Positions 21,087-33,270 of a stretch of DNA of 64,000 nt are shown piece after piece. Source of the DNA: Sclerotiophoma versabilis (Eukaryota > Ascomycota > Dothideomycetes > Pleosporales > Didymellaceae); NCBI GenBank assembly GCA_012274445.1, contig JAAROD010000095.1, forward strand, positions 806,001 through 870,000, read 5' to 3'. Each line of letters starts with the position of its first letter. Position 1 is the stretch's first letter. The position numbers were made by a program, and so were the translations under genes. The notes beneath the pieces were generated by a model that saw only the letters and a list, made by a program, of their open reading frames with translations, made no database searches and was not told the DNA's origin.

Positions 21087-23046
21087 ATGCCGGAGGCTGC
21101 GCGAAGATCCAATGGAGCAGCCTCGCCTAATATGACAAGTGCCAAAGAAGCAGGCCAGGGGAAGGATGTGTCCACATCAATTGCGTCCAAGAGCAGATCA
21201 CCGTCCAAGGACAAGTCATCATCTGCGCCAGGGTCTGATGCGCCAGCGCGGACCTCGAAGAAGCGAAGAAAGGTCAATCATGGTAAGACTCCCGTGTTGT
21301 GACCCTGTGATGCTCTTGACAACCTTTGCTGACTTTGTTGTTTCCAATCAGCATGCATCTATTGCAGACGTTCGGTAAGCCGCAGCCGTCTTCCTAGCAT
21401 CTAAAACATGGCGCTCTATTGCGTCACGATCTATTGCAATGCTTGCTAACTTGACAATCACCAGCATATGACTTGCGACCTTGTGAGTAGATTCTGCGAC
21501 ATGCTCCTTTCTCCGAAGCTAACTTTCGCTGTTCGCAGGAACGCCCATGTACGAGATGTATCAAGAGGAATATTGGGCATCTCTGCCATGACGAGCCCCG
21601 TGAAGGCATCAAGAAAGCTAAATCGGAACCTGAAAATGGCAACACTCAAAGTGATGCTCCTAACAGCGGAGCACCTAACTCCGATGCCGCCTCGAATACC
21701 ATGCCCCAGCAAATCAGCGCTCCGGATGCAGGGTTGAACTTGGCGCCACATCACCTGCCTCTTAATAGAGCTGCCAGTACGTCTTCAATCACGCAGGCTG
21801 ACCCCGTACCGGCGCCACAATTACCTGGAATAACGTCTGGTAACCAGTCCTGTAAGTTACACATGTTCCCAGCTGTTCGCAATGGACCTCTCACTGAGCA
21901 CCTACTAGTCTTGAATTACGATGACCTCCTTTCCACTTCTCAAAATAATTTTCAGGATATGCACCATTTCCATCCTTCATATATGTTCAACACATCAGAA
22001 GTCAGCAATGAGTATAATTTGTTCAACGACTTCCTGAACAATAATCTTATGGATGACGGCTCTTTCTACGGAGGTGGTGACTTTCACACCTTGTTCTCCG
22101 ACGCTTCTCTGTTGAACCCTATGGGTACCCTGACCAACAATACGACCTTCGACCCAAATGCGCCGAGAAATCCTCAGTTGCTTCCACCACCAGCACAAAA
22201 CACAGTCAGCAAATCTGTCCAACGACCATCGAATAGCGCAACCGCTGACAAGGCACGGGAGAGGTACCTCATGGCGGCTGCTGACCCAGCTGGTAATGAA
22301 AGTCCTGAAGAGCGCATGAACAAGCTGCTAAAGGCCAAAATGGATGCTGGCTTACTGAAGCCTTTTAACTACGTTAAAGGTTATGCGAGGTTGAATCAGT
22401 ACATGGAGCAAAACTTGCAGCAGATCTCGCGCGTACGGATATTGCGTCAGCTGGACAGGTTCAGGCCGAAATTCAGGGAGCGAGTGTCGAAGCTGACAGA
22501 CATGGAACTGGTGCGTGTAGAAATGTGGTTCGACAAAAGCCTGATGGAGTACGATCGAGTTTTCGCAAGCATGGCGATACCTGCGTGCTGCTGGCGAAGA
22601 ACAGGCGAAATATACCGAGGAAACAAGGAGATGGCACGTCTCATTCATGCGCCGATGTCAAAGTTGCGAGACGTGAGTGCCACATTCACACATTCTTTTT
22701 TGATCACTTCAGACGCTGAACTCATGCATAGGGTAATATTGCGCTGCACGAGATCATCGCTGAGCCTTCACTGGTCTCCTACTGGGAAAAATTCGGCGCT
22801 ATCGCCTTCGATCATACTCAAAAGGCCATCCTCACTAGCTGCTCTCTCAAAAACCCCGACCCGAACTCAAAAGACCCTGAGATCAGGTGCTGCTTCTCGT
22901 TTACTGTGAAGCGAGATATGTGGAACATGTACGTATTGTAAATTGTTCATATGAGGCGAAGGCTGATTTGATGCAGACCGGCGTTGATCGTGGGCAACTT
23001 TTTGCCAATTACGGAGCCAATTTCTGGTCCGTTGCCGACCACTTGA
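21087..23046 (+). CDS. RDS2: Zn2Cys6 plus PAS transcription factor, RDS2/AcuM type (gluconeogenesis regulator)
   Basis: Exons 21087-21282, 21352-21374, 21465-21482, 21539-21851, 21909-22672, 22732-22928 and 22977-23046 give 526 residues (545 if the 57-nt intron at 21852-21908 is retained). The zinc cluster reads KKRRKVNHACIYCRRS, then HMTCDLERPCTRC, then IKRNIGHLCHDEPRE: six cysteines in the C6 spacing. The C-terminal half contains AADPAGNESPEERM, AGLLKPFNYVKGYARL and the PAS-like domain EYDRVFASMAIPACCWRRTG, then EIYRGNKEMARLI, ending NIPALIVGNFLP. This matches the yeast Rds2 / Aspergillus AcuM architecture, which activates gluconeogenic genes on non-fermentable carbon together with Ert1/AcuK. 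The start could also be the ATG at 21132. Confidence 0.88.
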
Positions 23047-23414
23047 TACTCTCTGCTTTATGCATGCACAGGTATTGGGTAATTTCTTTTGGGTCAGCAC
23101 AAACTGTGCTGCTACTCAAACTGGCAGGCGTTTATTAGGAAAAGGCGCAGCATTTTATGGCGAGCAGTCAGTTGTCTGATCGCAGGGTATTTCTGTTCAC
23201 GTATACCATCGCCCATTTGACGCACATTGTATGCATTATATTCATGCTTGATGCTCTTCTGAGCCTATGCTCATGTTTTGGTGTGTTGGGTCTTCCTGAT
23301 GTTGTTGGTCAGCTCTGGCTTCTAGAAGGCAGGCGCGTTTCTAGGTATCCTTCCCCCACAACACCCTTGGCCCATTACCTCATCACTTCATCGTTACACC
23401 AATGCACTCAAATC
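23047..23414. other. Short intergenic region
   Basis: About 370 bp between tandem genes, with no element recognised; it ends in the leader of the ZIP4 gene. Confidence 0.5.
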
Positions 23415-26400
23415 ATGGCCCTGGTTCAATCCGTACCAAAGTCTGAGCGTGAAAAGCGAGTAAGGACGGTCATTGGTGCGTGTCCTTCACCGCTTTCGTC
23501 AAAAGCTCTTGCTAACAACGTGCAGCTTTTGCCTCTGGTCTCGCCTTACGCTTCAACAAGCCTCAAGAGCCAGCACTACTAATTCAATTGCAAACGCACA
23601 TACGTCAACTGCCACTCCCAACCTCGCCAGCTTTGATCACGAAACGCGATGAGCTCGACAAGCTAGGAACCGAGCTCTGGAACCTGTCTACTCGATTACG
23701 GCGAGACGAACCAGCCCACAATAGCGATGGTTGCAGAGAAAAGGATGACAAAGATCAAAATAACGGCACTGTGTGCCTCCTGCGTGCATACGCTTTCTTG
23801 CTGCTGGACTCAGCTGGCAGTCAGATGGTTAAGGGTCGAGCACGCAAGTCTTGCATTCGCCTTATGAAGGTTGCACTGAAAGCGGCAAAAGCTTGCATAT
23901 TGGGAAAACACATGGAGAGCGCTACTAGGGTACTCGAAAGAGCAGCGACATACGAAGATATTCTGATAGGTGAAGGTCAACACAGGGACAGTGACGCCGA
24001 CATCGCAAAGCGCCTTAGTCTTGAGTACTTCGCCGTCCGTGCTGCTTTGGTAAAACCTCATCATCTAAGCCTCCAACATCAACACACTAATGTAGGACTA
24101 ATAGGCCTTCCGTCAGGAACGCCTTGATATGGCAGAGCACATGTTCGCGAAGTGCAAGCAACTTGACACGACTCCCACTCCGGACACGGCAGAAGACATA
24201 GCCGACCTGTTCTATGAGATCGGAAAGCAAGCCTTGACAAAGCGCAATTCTGAAGCTGCCGTGAAGTGGCTGGAGCGTTCGTGCGACATTCTAGGAGAGC
24301 AGGACCTCGGTATGCTTAGTCCTGAGGCTGGCGAACTTAGGCTGTGCATAATGCAAGGTCTTGGTGAGCCCTTCAATGCACTGAACATCGGCAGTAGTAA
24401 CAAATCACGCAGTGCAGGCGCACATGCAACTGGAAACGGCCGAAGAAAATGAGAAAGCGTGGAATTTGGTCAAGCTCATGGAGAGCGATTATGGTGATAA
24501 GATGGTGGTATCCTTGCTAAAGATTGAGCTGCTCTCTATAGCTAAGCATGTTGATGAGGCTGAATACTACAAGGGTAAGTTGCCCTCCAGACCTAGAGAT
24601 TCATATTGATCAAGGAAGTTCTCACCCGAATGATCCGAACCATTGTACTCAGCGATACCAACTTCAAGACACTCATATACCATATACACAAACTGAAGGA
24701 CTTGAGGTGTGCATGCTGAATCGAATTGCAGAAGATGCGCGCTAAACGTGGGCAGTAATGTGTATGCGTGCAAAGCACTCGACGATTTGTTGAAGAACCG
24801 TTTGCTGAGAGAAGAGAATGAATCGTGGATCGAGAAGGCTGTCATTACTCGTATATGGCTCATCACAAGCGATTCTCATGCCGACAATGCTCTTGAGCGG
24901 CTGCAACAAGTGCTTGACTCCGTATTGCAAGAGTCCAATTTCTCACTCTCGGCTCCGGCAACTCATGCTGCGCAAACGTTGCTATGGAAGAAAGCTGAAG
25001 ACAGAGCAGCTCAAGAGCAGCACGATATGGCCGAGGCTTGGTGCCAACTGTGTCTACATCCCATCTTTGGGAAATCAGGTACCCAAAACAAAGTGAAGAT
25101 CGCAAGGTACGTTTTCTCAGTTATGCATCCACAAGAGTATGGTAGTTGACTGCCTAAAGAAAAGTCATCCAGTCCACACTTTCGGGACAGGATTATACGG
25201 CTGCTCGAGATTTTTATGGTAAATTGCCACAATCTGGTCGGGACGACCCAATTACACGGTATTTGATGTACAAGGTAGGTCTCAAGAGTGGAGATACCGA
25301 CTTTGGTGAGTGCAATGTCGTATGCTCCACGACAACGGGCTGACCGCGCCAGCTGCCGAGTGCTTGGAAATCGTATGTCGAATTTCTGCGACGGATGCGA
25401 CACTCCTCTATGCTTGTGTTATGGAGGCACAAAGCATTGGCAATAGACGACATGTAATCATTGCTTTGGAGCGGGTTCTGGAGAAATACCACTATACCAC
25501 GTCGGCTGGTATCCACCTCCCAGCTCTCTTACGGTAGGCTTACGGAGACCGCTATCATGACTGATCTAACGATGGCAAAGCGTCACACTGAGGCTTCTTC
25601 AATCGGAACTCATAAAAGATGGTGCGATTGATGGCGAGATCCTGAATCAGCTATGTGCAGTATTCGAGGGTGCATATGATCACGCTAAGGCATCTCGACG
25701 CAGACCCAGTACTCCTGAGCAGCAACTTTTTACTAAGCAGGAGCTCGAGTGGTTCTCAAAAAACTCTTATAACTTTTCCTTAAAGCACTGTGCTGAGATA
25801 CCTACGCAAAATCTCGTCAGGCTGTTGAATGTATGCGCTGAGGTAACTGATATCAAGAAGGCTGGCGATATATCTGCTGACAAGTAACAAAAGTTCATCA
25901 AGTTACTGAAAGAGCAAGAACATGAGCGGTCAGCAGTCGCTGCTGACCTAGGTTTGCGGCTTGCGTTCTGCGAGTTCCTTGCTGCTTGCACATACACTAC
26001 ATTAGCTCGAGCAGAAGACAGCCGAGAAACTCAAGTTAGTCTTGTGAACCTCGAAAATGTGTTGGTTACGCTAACACCCCAGCTTCAATACTACCTAGAG
26101 GTACGCAAGCATTGCCTGGAATTTCGCCGCGCCGTACTTGAGGGCACAAACGAGTTAAGCGGAGCCGCGCAAGACGACATCTTGTCAAAACAGTTGCAAG
26201 TAGTGAAGCTTGACCTCGAAGCTGCCTTAAAATTGCAGAGATGGGATGACCTGGAAGATCTCTTTGAGCAGTGCTGGAGTTGCAAAAGCTCAGATCGCTA
26301 TGAGACACTTGCAGATCTGGTACTGGTCATTCATTCGGGCCTTGTACAAGCCAACGTTGAGACTCCGTATCAAAGCAGTGAGTTTGTGGCGTCTCAAGCC

Positions 26401-26966
26401 GCAGGGCAAGGTGCTGACTCTTCCTCAGAGGTTCTATCGATGTTGCAGAAGATCATCAACCTGACGTCCCGACAGAATGGCAATGATATTGCGAGACTAT
26501 CACGCTGGCTACGATGTCTCTTCAATCTTACGCTCTCATTCGATGAGGATGTTAGCCTCAAATGCCTTGACCAAGCTACACAGATTGCAGCAAAGAAACA
26601 AGGTGTACGTCCAAACCAGTGCAATTCAGTCTTAAGATTTTTAAGCATACTCAGCGTACACAACGATCTGGCGCTCCATTGTCTTTCATAGCAACCCCTC
26701 CAGCATCAAGCCCTGTAACGTTCGAAGATGACACAGACTCAGCTGACGAGGAGCCCAAGCAACCCGATCGTTACCCAGCTACGGAGCTTGAATGGATGGC
26801 CACTTCGGCCTTCAATCGTGCCATTGACTATTACGTGGGAGACAATGATGCAAAATGCAAGGTATGGGCAGAGAAGGCGATGATGGTAGCACAGTGGCTC
26901 GAAGATGATGGACAGCTCAGGGATCTACTAGTGGGGAAGTATTCGGCCTTGCAGTTCAACAAGTGA
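23415..26966 (+). CDS. ZIP4: Meiosis-specific TPR-like protein SPO22/ZIP4
   Basis: Eleven exons join in frame to 1018 residues: 23415-23475, 23526-24049, 24105-24363, 24413-24574, 24619-24706, 24756-25106, 25160-25305, 25353-25533, 25581-25842, 25894-26604, 26655-26966. Yeast Zip4 has about 975 residues. The helical-repeat body shows typical SPO22-domain blocks: LWNLSTRLRRD, IRTIVLSDTNFKTLIYHIH, ACKALDDLLKNRLL, LEWFSKNSYNFSLKHCAE, CEFLAAC and YPATELEWMATSAFNRAIDYY. Zip4 promotes crossover formation and synaptonemal complex assembly in meiotic prophase. All splice joints preserve phase and no frame is broken, so the gene looks functional and argues for a retained sexual cycle. Confidence 0.9.
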
Positions 26967-27073
26967 TTTCCGACAAGCCCGCATCTTGCCAGCGTACTGC
27001 TAATGAGGGCGGAAAAGAGGGTTTGAGTTGGCAGCATACTCTAGAGTGTTCAACGACCTGTACGCAGATAATA

Positions 27074-28720
27074 TTATCCGACACCACAACACACTCTCGC
27101 TTTGATGACAATGGTTCCAATGTCGTTCTCGATCTTCTCAAGACACGGGAAGACACAGAAGATGGGATTGCGCTGCATACCCGGCTCGCTGCCTTCTTCC
27201 ATGGTGTACTCAAGTTCGTTGACAGGATCCATTACGCCACAGTCGAAGTGATGATGTTCTCCATGAAGTGTATCGAAGAAGACGACGCGATACTCTGCTT
27301 TCTGCAGACAGAGAGCCCGCTGAAAATCCGCTACAGAATTCAGAATTCCAATTAGCGCAGATCGAGCGCTCGATGCAAGTTCCGTGGAGGATATTGACCA
27401 CATGATGGCTCCGAGCTCGAAAGCTAATGATTCCAGCCTTTGATTCCTCCAGTCGCGAATTATTACCGCCTGCGCACTTCTCTCAATTATTCGAAGTGTC
27501 GCTCGCCTCCACTCACGAAACTCAGCACCAAGGTGTTGTGTGCCTTCAGCGAAGGCTTTGAGCCCAGCATGACTATCTTGCTCTGGCATGCCAACGACCA
27601 AAGGTTCGTCGAATATTCGCATAAGCATGCGTGATACGACGGCTTGGTAGAGCGCAAGCTTGTCTGCGCCATCAGTCTCCTTGTAGTTGACTTTGATAGA
27701 CCGTAGCATCTGCACAGTTGTATCCGGGAGATCATCAAAGCTCATCTTCGTACGCCGGTAGTTTGACACAACCCATTCTCGAACTCTGTTTGCGAGTTGG
27801 GAGAATGAGTCTGCAAGTTCGCTGTCGCTAACTTGCGAGTCTGTGCGTGTAAGAGATGAGATGCTTGATTTGAGTGATAGCAGCTGTTGGAGGCGCGACT
27901 GGGATTCTTTCTCGGTTTCATGGAGACGCAAGGTCAGGGCATCCCAATCTTCTTGACTACGCAGGGCCTCGAAAGAGTGCGGTGTGGATCGAGCGATGAA
28001 TTGGTCCTGTAATTCGGTAAGGCGGCAGCGTAGCTCGTGGTTTTGATTGACAAGGTCCTCCTCGCGGTCATTTATATTATTGTCGCTGCTCTGATAATCG
28101 TATTGATGGGCGTCGATGGCACTCTCTTTTGTGCCTTGCCGGTATGCCTCGGCAGCCTGATATCTAGGGATCTCAACTGAAGCTTGTGCGTCTTGCTTCA
28201 CCCTCTCCAGCTCTAGTCTTAAAGCAGCTGTTTCTTCTTTCGTAGCTGCAAGCCCTTTCTCGAGTTCTACCAGCCTTTCATTCTCTGAATTAGGTGACTC
28301 ACGGTGCTTCAAAGATCGACTTTCGTTTGCGGCGACAACTACTGTGTTTGTAGCTCTTGACGTGACATTGCCACGTGCTTCATAGTTTGGAGAAGGTGGG
28401 GTTGCATCTGATGCAGGGACGTTCAACGATAGAGTCTGTCCAGCACTCTTCTCTTTTGGTGAGCCTCTGAGCATATCGTGCAAGGAGTTTTTGCGCCGTT
28501 GCACTTCGTCTTTCTTCACCTTCGACGCGCCGACGGCAACCTTGGGAGGTGCGCTGATTGAAGGCGGCGACGAGGATTTGCCCAAAGTTTTGGATATAAG
28601 TTTTCCTCCCCGCTTGACGCCGAGTCTGGTGGAAATATCTACGCGTGTCAGTCTTGATCCAAACCAATGCAGCTGTTGATGTGACGTCGACTGACCAGAG
28701 CTTCTCTTCTCGCCGGTCAT
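27074..28720 (-). CDS. Coiled-coil protein of unknown function, 548 residues
   Basis: A single-exon frame from the ATG at 28720. The N-terminal 150 residues are Ser/Pro/Lys-rich and look disordered. A coiled coil follows (LVELEKGLAATKEETAALRL, then LVNQNHELRCRLTELQDQF). The C-terminal half is globular and helical: LANRVREWVVSNYRRTKMSF, LPDTTVQMLRSIKVNYKE, WRRATLRIIERSAQAVIIRD. This last region looks like a conserved domain of filamentous-fungal proteins that I have seen without a known function. It ends 107 bp from the end of the convergent ZIP4 gene. A short N-terminal intron cannot be excluded. Confidence 0.75.
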   Translation of the reverse strand: MTGEKRSSGQSTSHQQLHWFGSRLTRVDISTRLGVKRGGKLISKTLGKSSSPPSISAPPKVAVGASKVKKDEVQRRKNSLHDMLRGSPKEKSAGQTLSLNVPASDATPPSPNYEARGNVTSRATNTVVVAANESRSLKHRESPNSENERLVELEKGLAATKEETAALRLELERVKQDAQASVEIPRYQAAEAYRQGTKESAIDAHQYDYQSSDNNINDREEDLVNQNHELRCRLTELQDQFIARSTPHSFEALRSQEDWDALTLRLHETEKESQSRLQQLLSLKSSISSLTRTDSQVSDSELADSFSQLANRVREWVVSNYRRTKMSFDDLPDTTVQMLRSIKVNYKETDGADKLALYQAVVSRMLMRIFDEPLVVGMPEQDSHAGLKAFAEGTQHLGAEFREWRRATLRIIERSAQAVIIRDWRNQRLESLAFELGAIMWSISSTELASSARSALIGILNSVADFQRALCLQKAEYRVVFFDTLHGEHHHFDCGVMDPVNELEYTMEEGSEPGMQRNPIFCVFPCLEKIENDIGTIVIKARVCCGVG

Positions 28721-29173
28721 AGCTTCGACGCGTTCTTTCTAATTTCAGGGTTCCAGGTCCAGAACACCAACCATTCTCGAAGTTCTTGAGAATATGACCG
28801 GAACATCGAACACTTCAGATTGTTGCCTGATCGAACTTGTGAGGGATGACTACCGAAACGGAGCTCAGTGGGGCTGCGCAGTAGCCACACGCGACTGATG
28901 ATCGACCGAACTGCAGCTGGACGCCCTGCGTGTGCTTAGAGCCGGCTTCAGGCTTCAGTATCATGCAAGTGAGCCCCGCGGGTGCCTGAACTTTGCAATG
29001 CCTTTCAGGCTGCCATTTACTTGACCTTGAGGTCTCTTCGCTTGCTCAGCCGATTTCGAGTCTTTACGCGATTGCTGGCTGCCGGCTGATTCGACACCCC
29101 GCAACGCGCCCAGGAGGAAAAACACCAGCTTATTTACGCGCCTGCCTGTTCTCACTGACCCTGACAAGAGGAT
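28721..29173. other. Divergent promoter region
   Basis: 453 bp between the start codons of the coiled-coil protein gene (minus) and the Hsp70-like gene (plus). No clear TATA box or heat-shock element was recognised by eye. Confidence 0.5.
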
Positions 29174-31224
29174 ATGAGCACGTCACTTCCTTTCAGAGGG
29201 AACAATGCCCCCTTCTCCCTCAATACAAGGTCCAGCGCCGGCCTGGTGACCGGAGCAATTGGCACTGCTTCGAGCGCAAGTGCGATTCAAGATCGTCTAA
29301 TAGTTGGTGTCGATTTTGGTACAACCTATAGTGGTAGGTGACTTGCAATGCGCAAGTTGAAGGGACATAGTGGCTGATCGGTCAAGGCGTGGCTGCCGTC
29401 TATTCAGCGACTCCAGACGATATCGACATTATCAAGACTTGGCCAGGCGGCAACGGTACGCTGTTTTCTAAATGCGACCAGACCAGCTTCGCGTGCTCAT
29501 GTGTTAGCAGGCATCACTTCAGACAAGGTACCTACTGAAATTGGTTATTTCGAAGCACCTCCGTCGAACGGCTCTACGTCCTCCCTCGAAGCTTCTGCGA
29601 AGCCTACAGCGAACGTGAAGTGGGGCTTCCAGTTCAAGCCCGAAGAGACGCGCCTGCGATGTATAAAACTATTCCTCGATCGAAACCAGAAGCTACCGCA
29701 CTTCGTCTCGCCGCTCGAGACCGCGGCGCAGCTCCGCAAGTATGAGAAGACAGTCAATGAGGCCGTGACAGACTACCTGTCACAAATATACAAACACACC
29801 ATGGAGACCCTGACGAGGAGGTACGGGGAGACATTCATGAGCCTGACAAAGGTGCAATTCGTCTTGACTGTGCCGGCCGTATGGTCAGACTCGGCGAAGG
29901 ATGCTACGCTGAAAGCTGCTGAGAAGGCAGGCATGGGCAACAGGCATGATCTTAAGATTATTTCCGAGCCCGAAGCTGCCGCTGTGTATACGCTCAAGGC
30001 CATACAACCGAATCATCTCAAGGTTGGAGATAATTTTGTTGTCTGTGATGCTGGTGGCGGCACTGTCGATCTGATCGCATACAAGATCACTCAGTTGAGC
30101 CCGCTTCGAGTAGAGGAGAGCGCTATTGGCACGGGAAACCTATGCGGCTCGGCTTTCCTCAACTATCGTTTCGAAGACCATGTCAAGCAGCGCATAGGAG
30201 CCGAGCGCTACAACTTGATGCGAGAAAAGAAGGCCAAGACATGGAATATGGGGCTGAAGTACTTCGAAGAGTTTGTCAAGCGTAACTTTAACGAGGATGA
30301 AGATACCGAAGTCAATGTGCCCTTCCCGGGTCTACCTGATGATGAGGAAGCCGGGCTCGATTCTGGGTTCCTAGTCATGAGTAGCGAGCAGGTAAAGAGC
30401 ATTTTCGATCCCGTTGTACAGGAAGTTATCAATCTGGTAGAAGGCCAGGTCGAAACGATCAGAGCAAATGACGGCCTCGTTTGTGGAATCGTCCTCGTGG
30501 GAGGGTTTGGACAAAGCAACTACTTGTATTCTCGTATGAAGTCACATTTCAACAGCGCACCACCTCCGCCCTACTCAGAACGACCAACCCATGCCATCGC
30601 CATGGCCGCCACACAATCCGTCGAGATATACCATCCCATACATGCCTGGACTGCAGTAGTAAGAGGGGCCGTGCTTCGGGGTCTGGAAGGTAGCATGGTT
30701 GTCAGCAGGAGGAGTCGGTGGCACTACGGCACGAGCTATGCTACTGTATTCGATGAAGCAAAACATCCAATATCTGACAGGTATTGGAGCCCACTTTGGG
30801 AGAGGTGGATGGTCAGCGATCGCATGCAATGGCATATTGCGAAGGTCTGTCTAGTCAAAGATAGCGACGAGGAGATGACTGACATGTACAGGGTGCGCAA
30901 GTTTCCGAGTCACAACCGATCTCGTTCCACTATACACGCAATTTCCGCCCCGGTCAGTCGCTGGTCGTCGAAGACGATCTGATTGCTTGCGATATGGACG
31001 TCGCACCAGATTCCTTTCGGAAAGGTCTCATCAACGTGTGCACACTCACCACAGACCTGAACACCGTGCCGAAGAGTCTGTTCACGCGCCTGACAACTAC
31101 CAAAGGCGTTGAATTTGATAACCTAGATTTCACGCTAGACATGCGGATAGAAAGCGCAGGTTTGGTCTTTGAGTTAAAAGTTGATGGCGTCAGATATGGA
31201 GGCGTTGAAGCAAAATTCCACTAA
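29174..31224 (+). CDS. Hsp70-like ATPase of the HSPA12 type
   Basis: Four exons (29174-29333, 29387-29455, 29511-30844, 30892-31224) give 631 residues. The actin/Hsp70 nucleotide-binding motifs are all present: phosphate-1 LIVGVDFGTTYSG, connect motif IISEPEAAAVYTL, phosphate-2 VVCDAGGGTVDLIAYKI and the adenosine motif GIVLVGGFGQSNYL. The C-terminal part (MQWHIAKGAQVSESQPISF, VVEDDLIACDMDVAP) is typical of the divergent fungal HSPA12-like proteins and lacks a canonical Hsp70 substrate-binding domain. So it binds ATP, but a classical chaperone role is not assured. Such proteins are multi-copy in many moulds. The ATG at 29174 is the first in frame ahead of the phosphate-1 motif. Confidence 0.88.
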
Positions 31225-32061
31225 AAGAGGATATAAAATATGGACTTCAGTACGAAGAACCCAAACAACTGGACCGGGCGAAGGCAAGCGATTGGGAATA
31301 CTTTGCACTATCAAAGAAAGGCAAGCAACGTCTGTCCCTGGCAGTCTCAACATCTGCCTTCTTGTACTAGCTTTTCGACCTGCACCTCGACGTTAGTATC
31401 TTCGCTGCCCTTCAGTATGTACATACTGTACTATGTCTGATAGAAGGCAAGGCTTTGATAACGTACTGGTCTCGATCAGGTACCCCTATATTAGCGTCAG
31501 CTTACGAGTTGACGGCAACGCGACGGGTGATTAAGGGCAGTCCGAGCAAGGGGTGGTTTTGATGTTGAATTGAGGACAGTCGGCATAGGTGTTAACATAT
31601 TGCATACACATCTCAACGACACACACTACTCTGAATTGTAAGGTGCGTTAACATTTCCGACGAGACAACTGAGATTGCGGACATATACAAGCTGGGTGGG
31701 TCTACATTGGACATACAGCCACATTGACAAGAAGTACTCATAGTCAGATATCAGAAGTAGTGTGTGGTCGTGATAGAAGAATTGTAGCGTAGCAATGACC
31801 AAACGCAGAAGAGCAACAATTTCTGACATGGGCTACAGCCCGGGGATGTGGTCCACACATTCAGCAGGCGCTGTGTTCCGCTGTAAAGTGGTTAAGGTCT
31901 CGTTGAATTGGCCAACGTTGTGACATCATAAGCACGTTGATGATCGAGGCCATTGCAGCCCATGCGCGATTCGCACCTTACGATTATTTCTAGGTTGCAT
32001 TTCCCCTCTTATGTGTCCCACCTGCATTCGCTTTTACGTTCTAGATACCCAACAGACCGTC
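31225..32061. other. Intergenic region
   Basis: About 840 bp between tandem genes. No gene supported. In-frame ATGs of the next gene occur at 32011 and 32062. Confidence 0.5.
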
Positions 32062-33270
32062 ATGTTCGCGACAAAAGTTTCCCCCAACGTCACATTGACG
32101 CGCTACGCAACGCGACTTGGTGACGTCAACAGACAACACAGTTCTCGCTGTATATCAACTGCAACACGACGGCTCCTCTTCACAAACAATATATTACCTC
32201 CCAGACCTTTTATGCCAGCCCCAGAACGCGCAAACCAAATTTCAAACCAATTGAAACGTACATATTCCACGATGTCGAACAACGCAGAGCTCCAGCAGTC
32301 CAGCATCTTTAATGTCAAGGACAAGATTGCCCTTGTCACCGGTGGTGGTTCAGGTATCGGCTTGATGATCACACAGACTCTTGCTGTCAACGGGGCCAAG
32401 GTCTACATCGTTGGCAGGACAAAGGAGAAGCTTGAAAAGGTTGTCGAGGTTCACGGCAAAGATATTCCTGGCCAGATTATCCCTATTGTCGGGGATGTAC
32501 AGACCAAGGATGGTGTCCAGTATGTTCCTTGACTCCTCTCGGGTCGTCCTTGGGCGATCTTGGTCGTGTGCTTGAGCTACAATGCTAACAATTCAAAAGG
32601 AAGATCTTGAAAGAAATTGAATCGAAAGAGAAGTACTTGGACATCCTCGTCAACAACGCAGGAATTGCATACGGCAAGACTAGCACCAAGGTCGAGAGTG
32701 CTGAAGAGTTCACGAAGAACATGTTTGGCGAGACTAGCGAGAAGGAGTGGCTTGACACTTATCAAACCAACGTTGTCGGTCCTTTCCTAATGGTAGGTTG
32801 AACGTACTCCATTGGTTGTCCAGGATTGACAATTTCAGGGCACTGCCTTCCTTCCCCTTCTCGCAAAGGGAACCGAGCAGACACACGGCTGGTCTTCCAC
32901 CATCGTCAACATCTCTTCGATCTCGGGCCATGTCCGCATCTCGCAAGACCACTTCTCTTACAACGCCAGCAAGGGCGCCACAATCCATGTTAACAAGATG
33001 CTCGCGACAGAAATCGCAAAGAACGGCATCAAGGTTCGCGTCAACAGCATCGCACCGGGTGTTTTCCCCAGCGAGATGACCACACAGGAGAGCAGTGACA
33101 AGAACCAGAAGTCGGAGATGCCGAAGGAGAAGAAGGAGGGCCTTCCTGCGCAGCGTCCAGGCAAAGACACCGACATGGCTCAGTCGATCATGTTTGTCAC
33201 CACTTGCCAGTACCTTAACGGTCAGACGATCACCGTAGACGGTGGTTACTCCATGCAGGCCGGAAACTAA
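32062..33270 (+). CDS. Short-chain dehydrogenase/reductase with optional mitochondrial presequence
   Basis: Exons 32062-32519, 32600-32792 and 32839-33270 give 360 residues; starting instead at the ATG at 32272 gives 290. The Rossmann motif TGGGSGIG, the NNAG motif, the catalytic serine region IVNISSISG and SYNASKGA (Tyr-x3-Lys) are all present, as are the C-terminal NSIAPGVFPSEM and TITVDGGY. It is therefore a complete classical NAD(P)H-dependent SDR of unknown substrate. The 70 residues between the two ATGs are rich in Arg, Ser and Thr with few acidic residues (TRYATRLGDVNRQHSSR, then STATRRLLF), as expected for a matrix-targeting presequence. The true start, or use of both, is unresolved. 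Confidence 0.87.
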
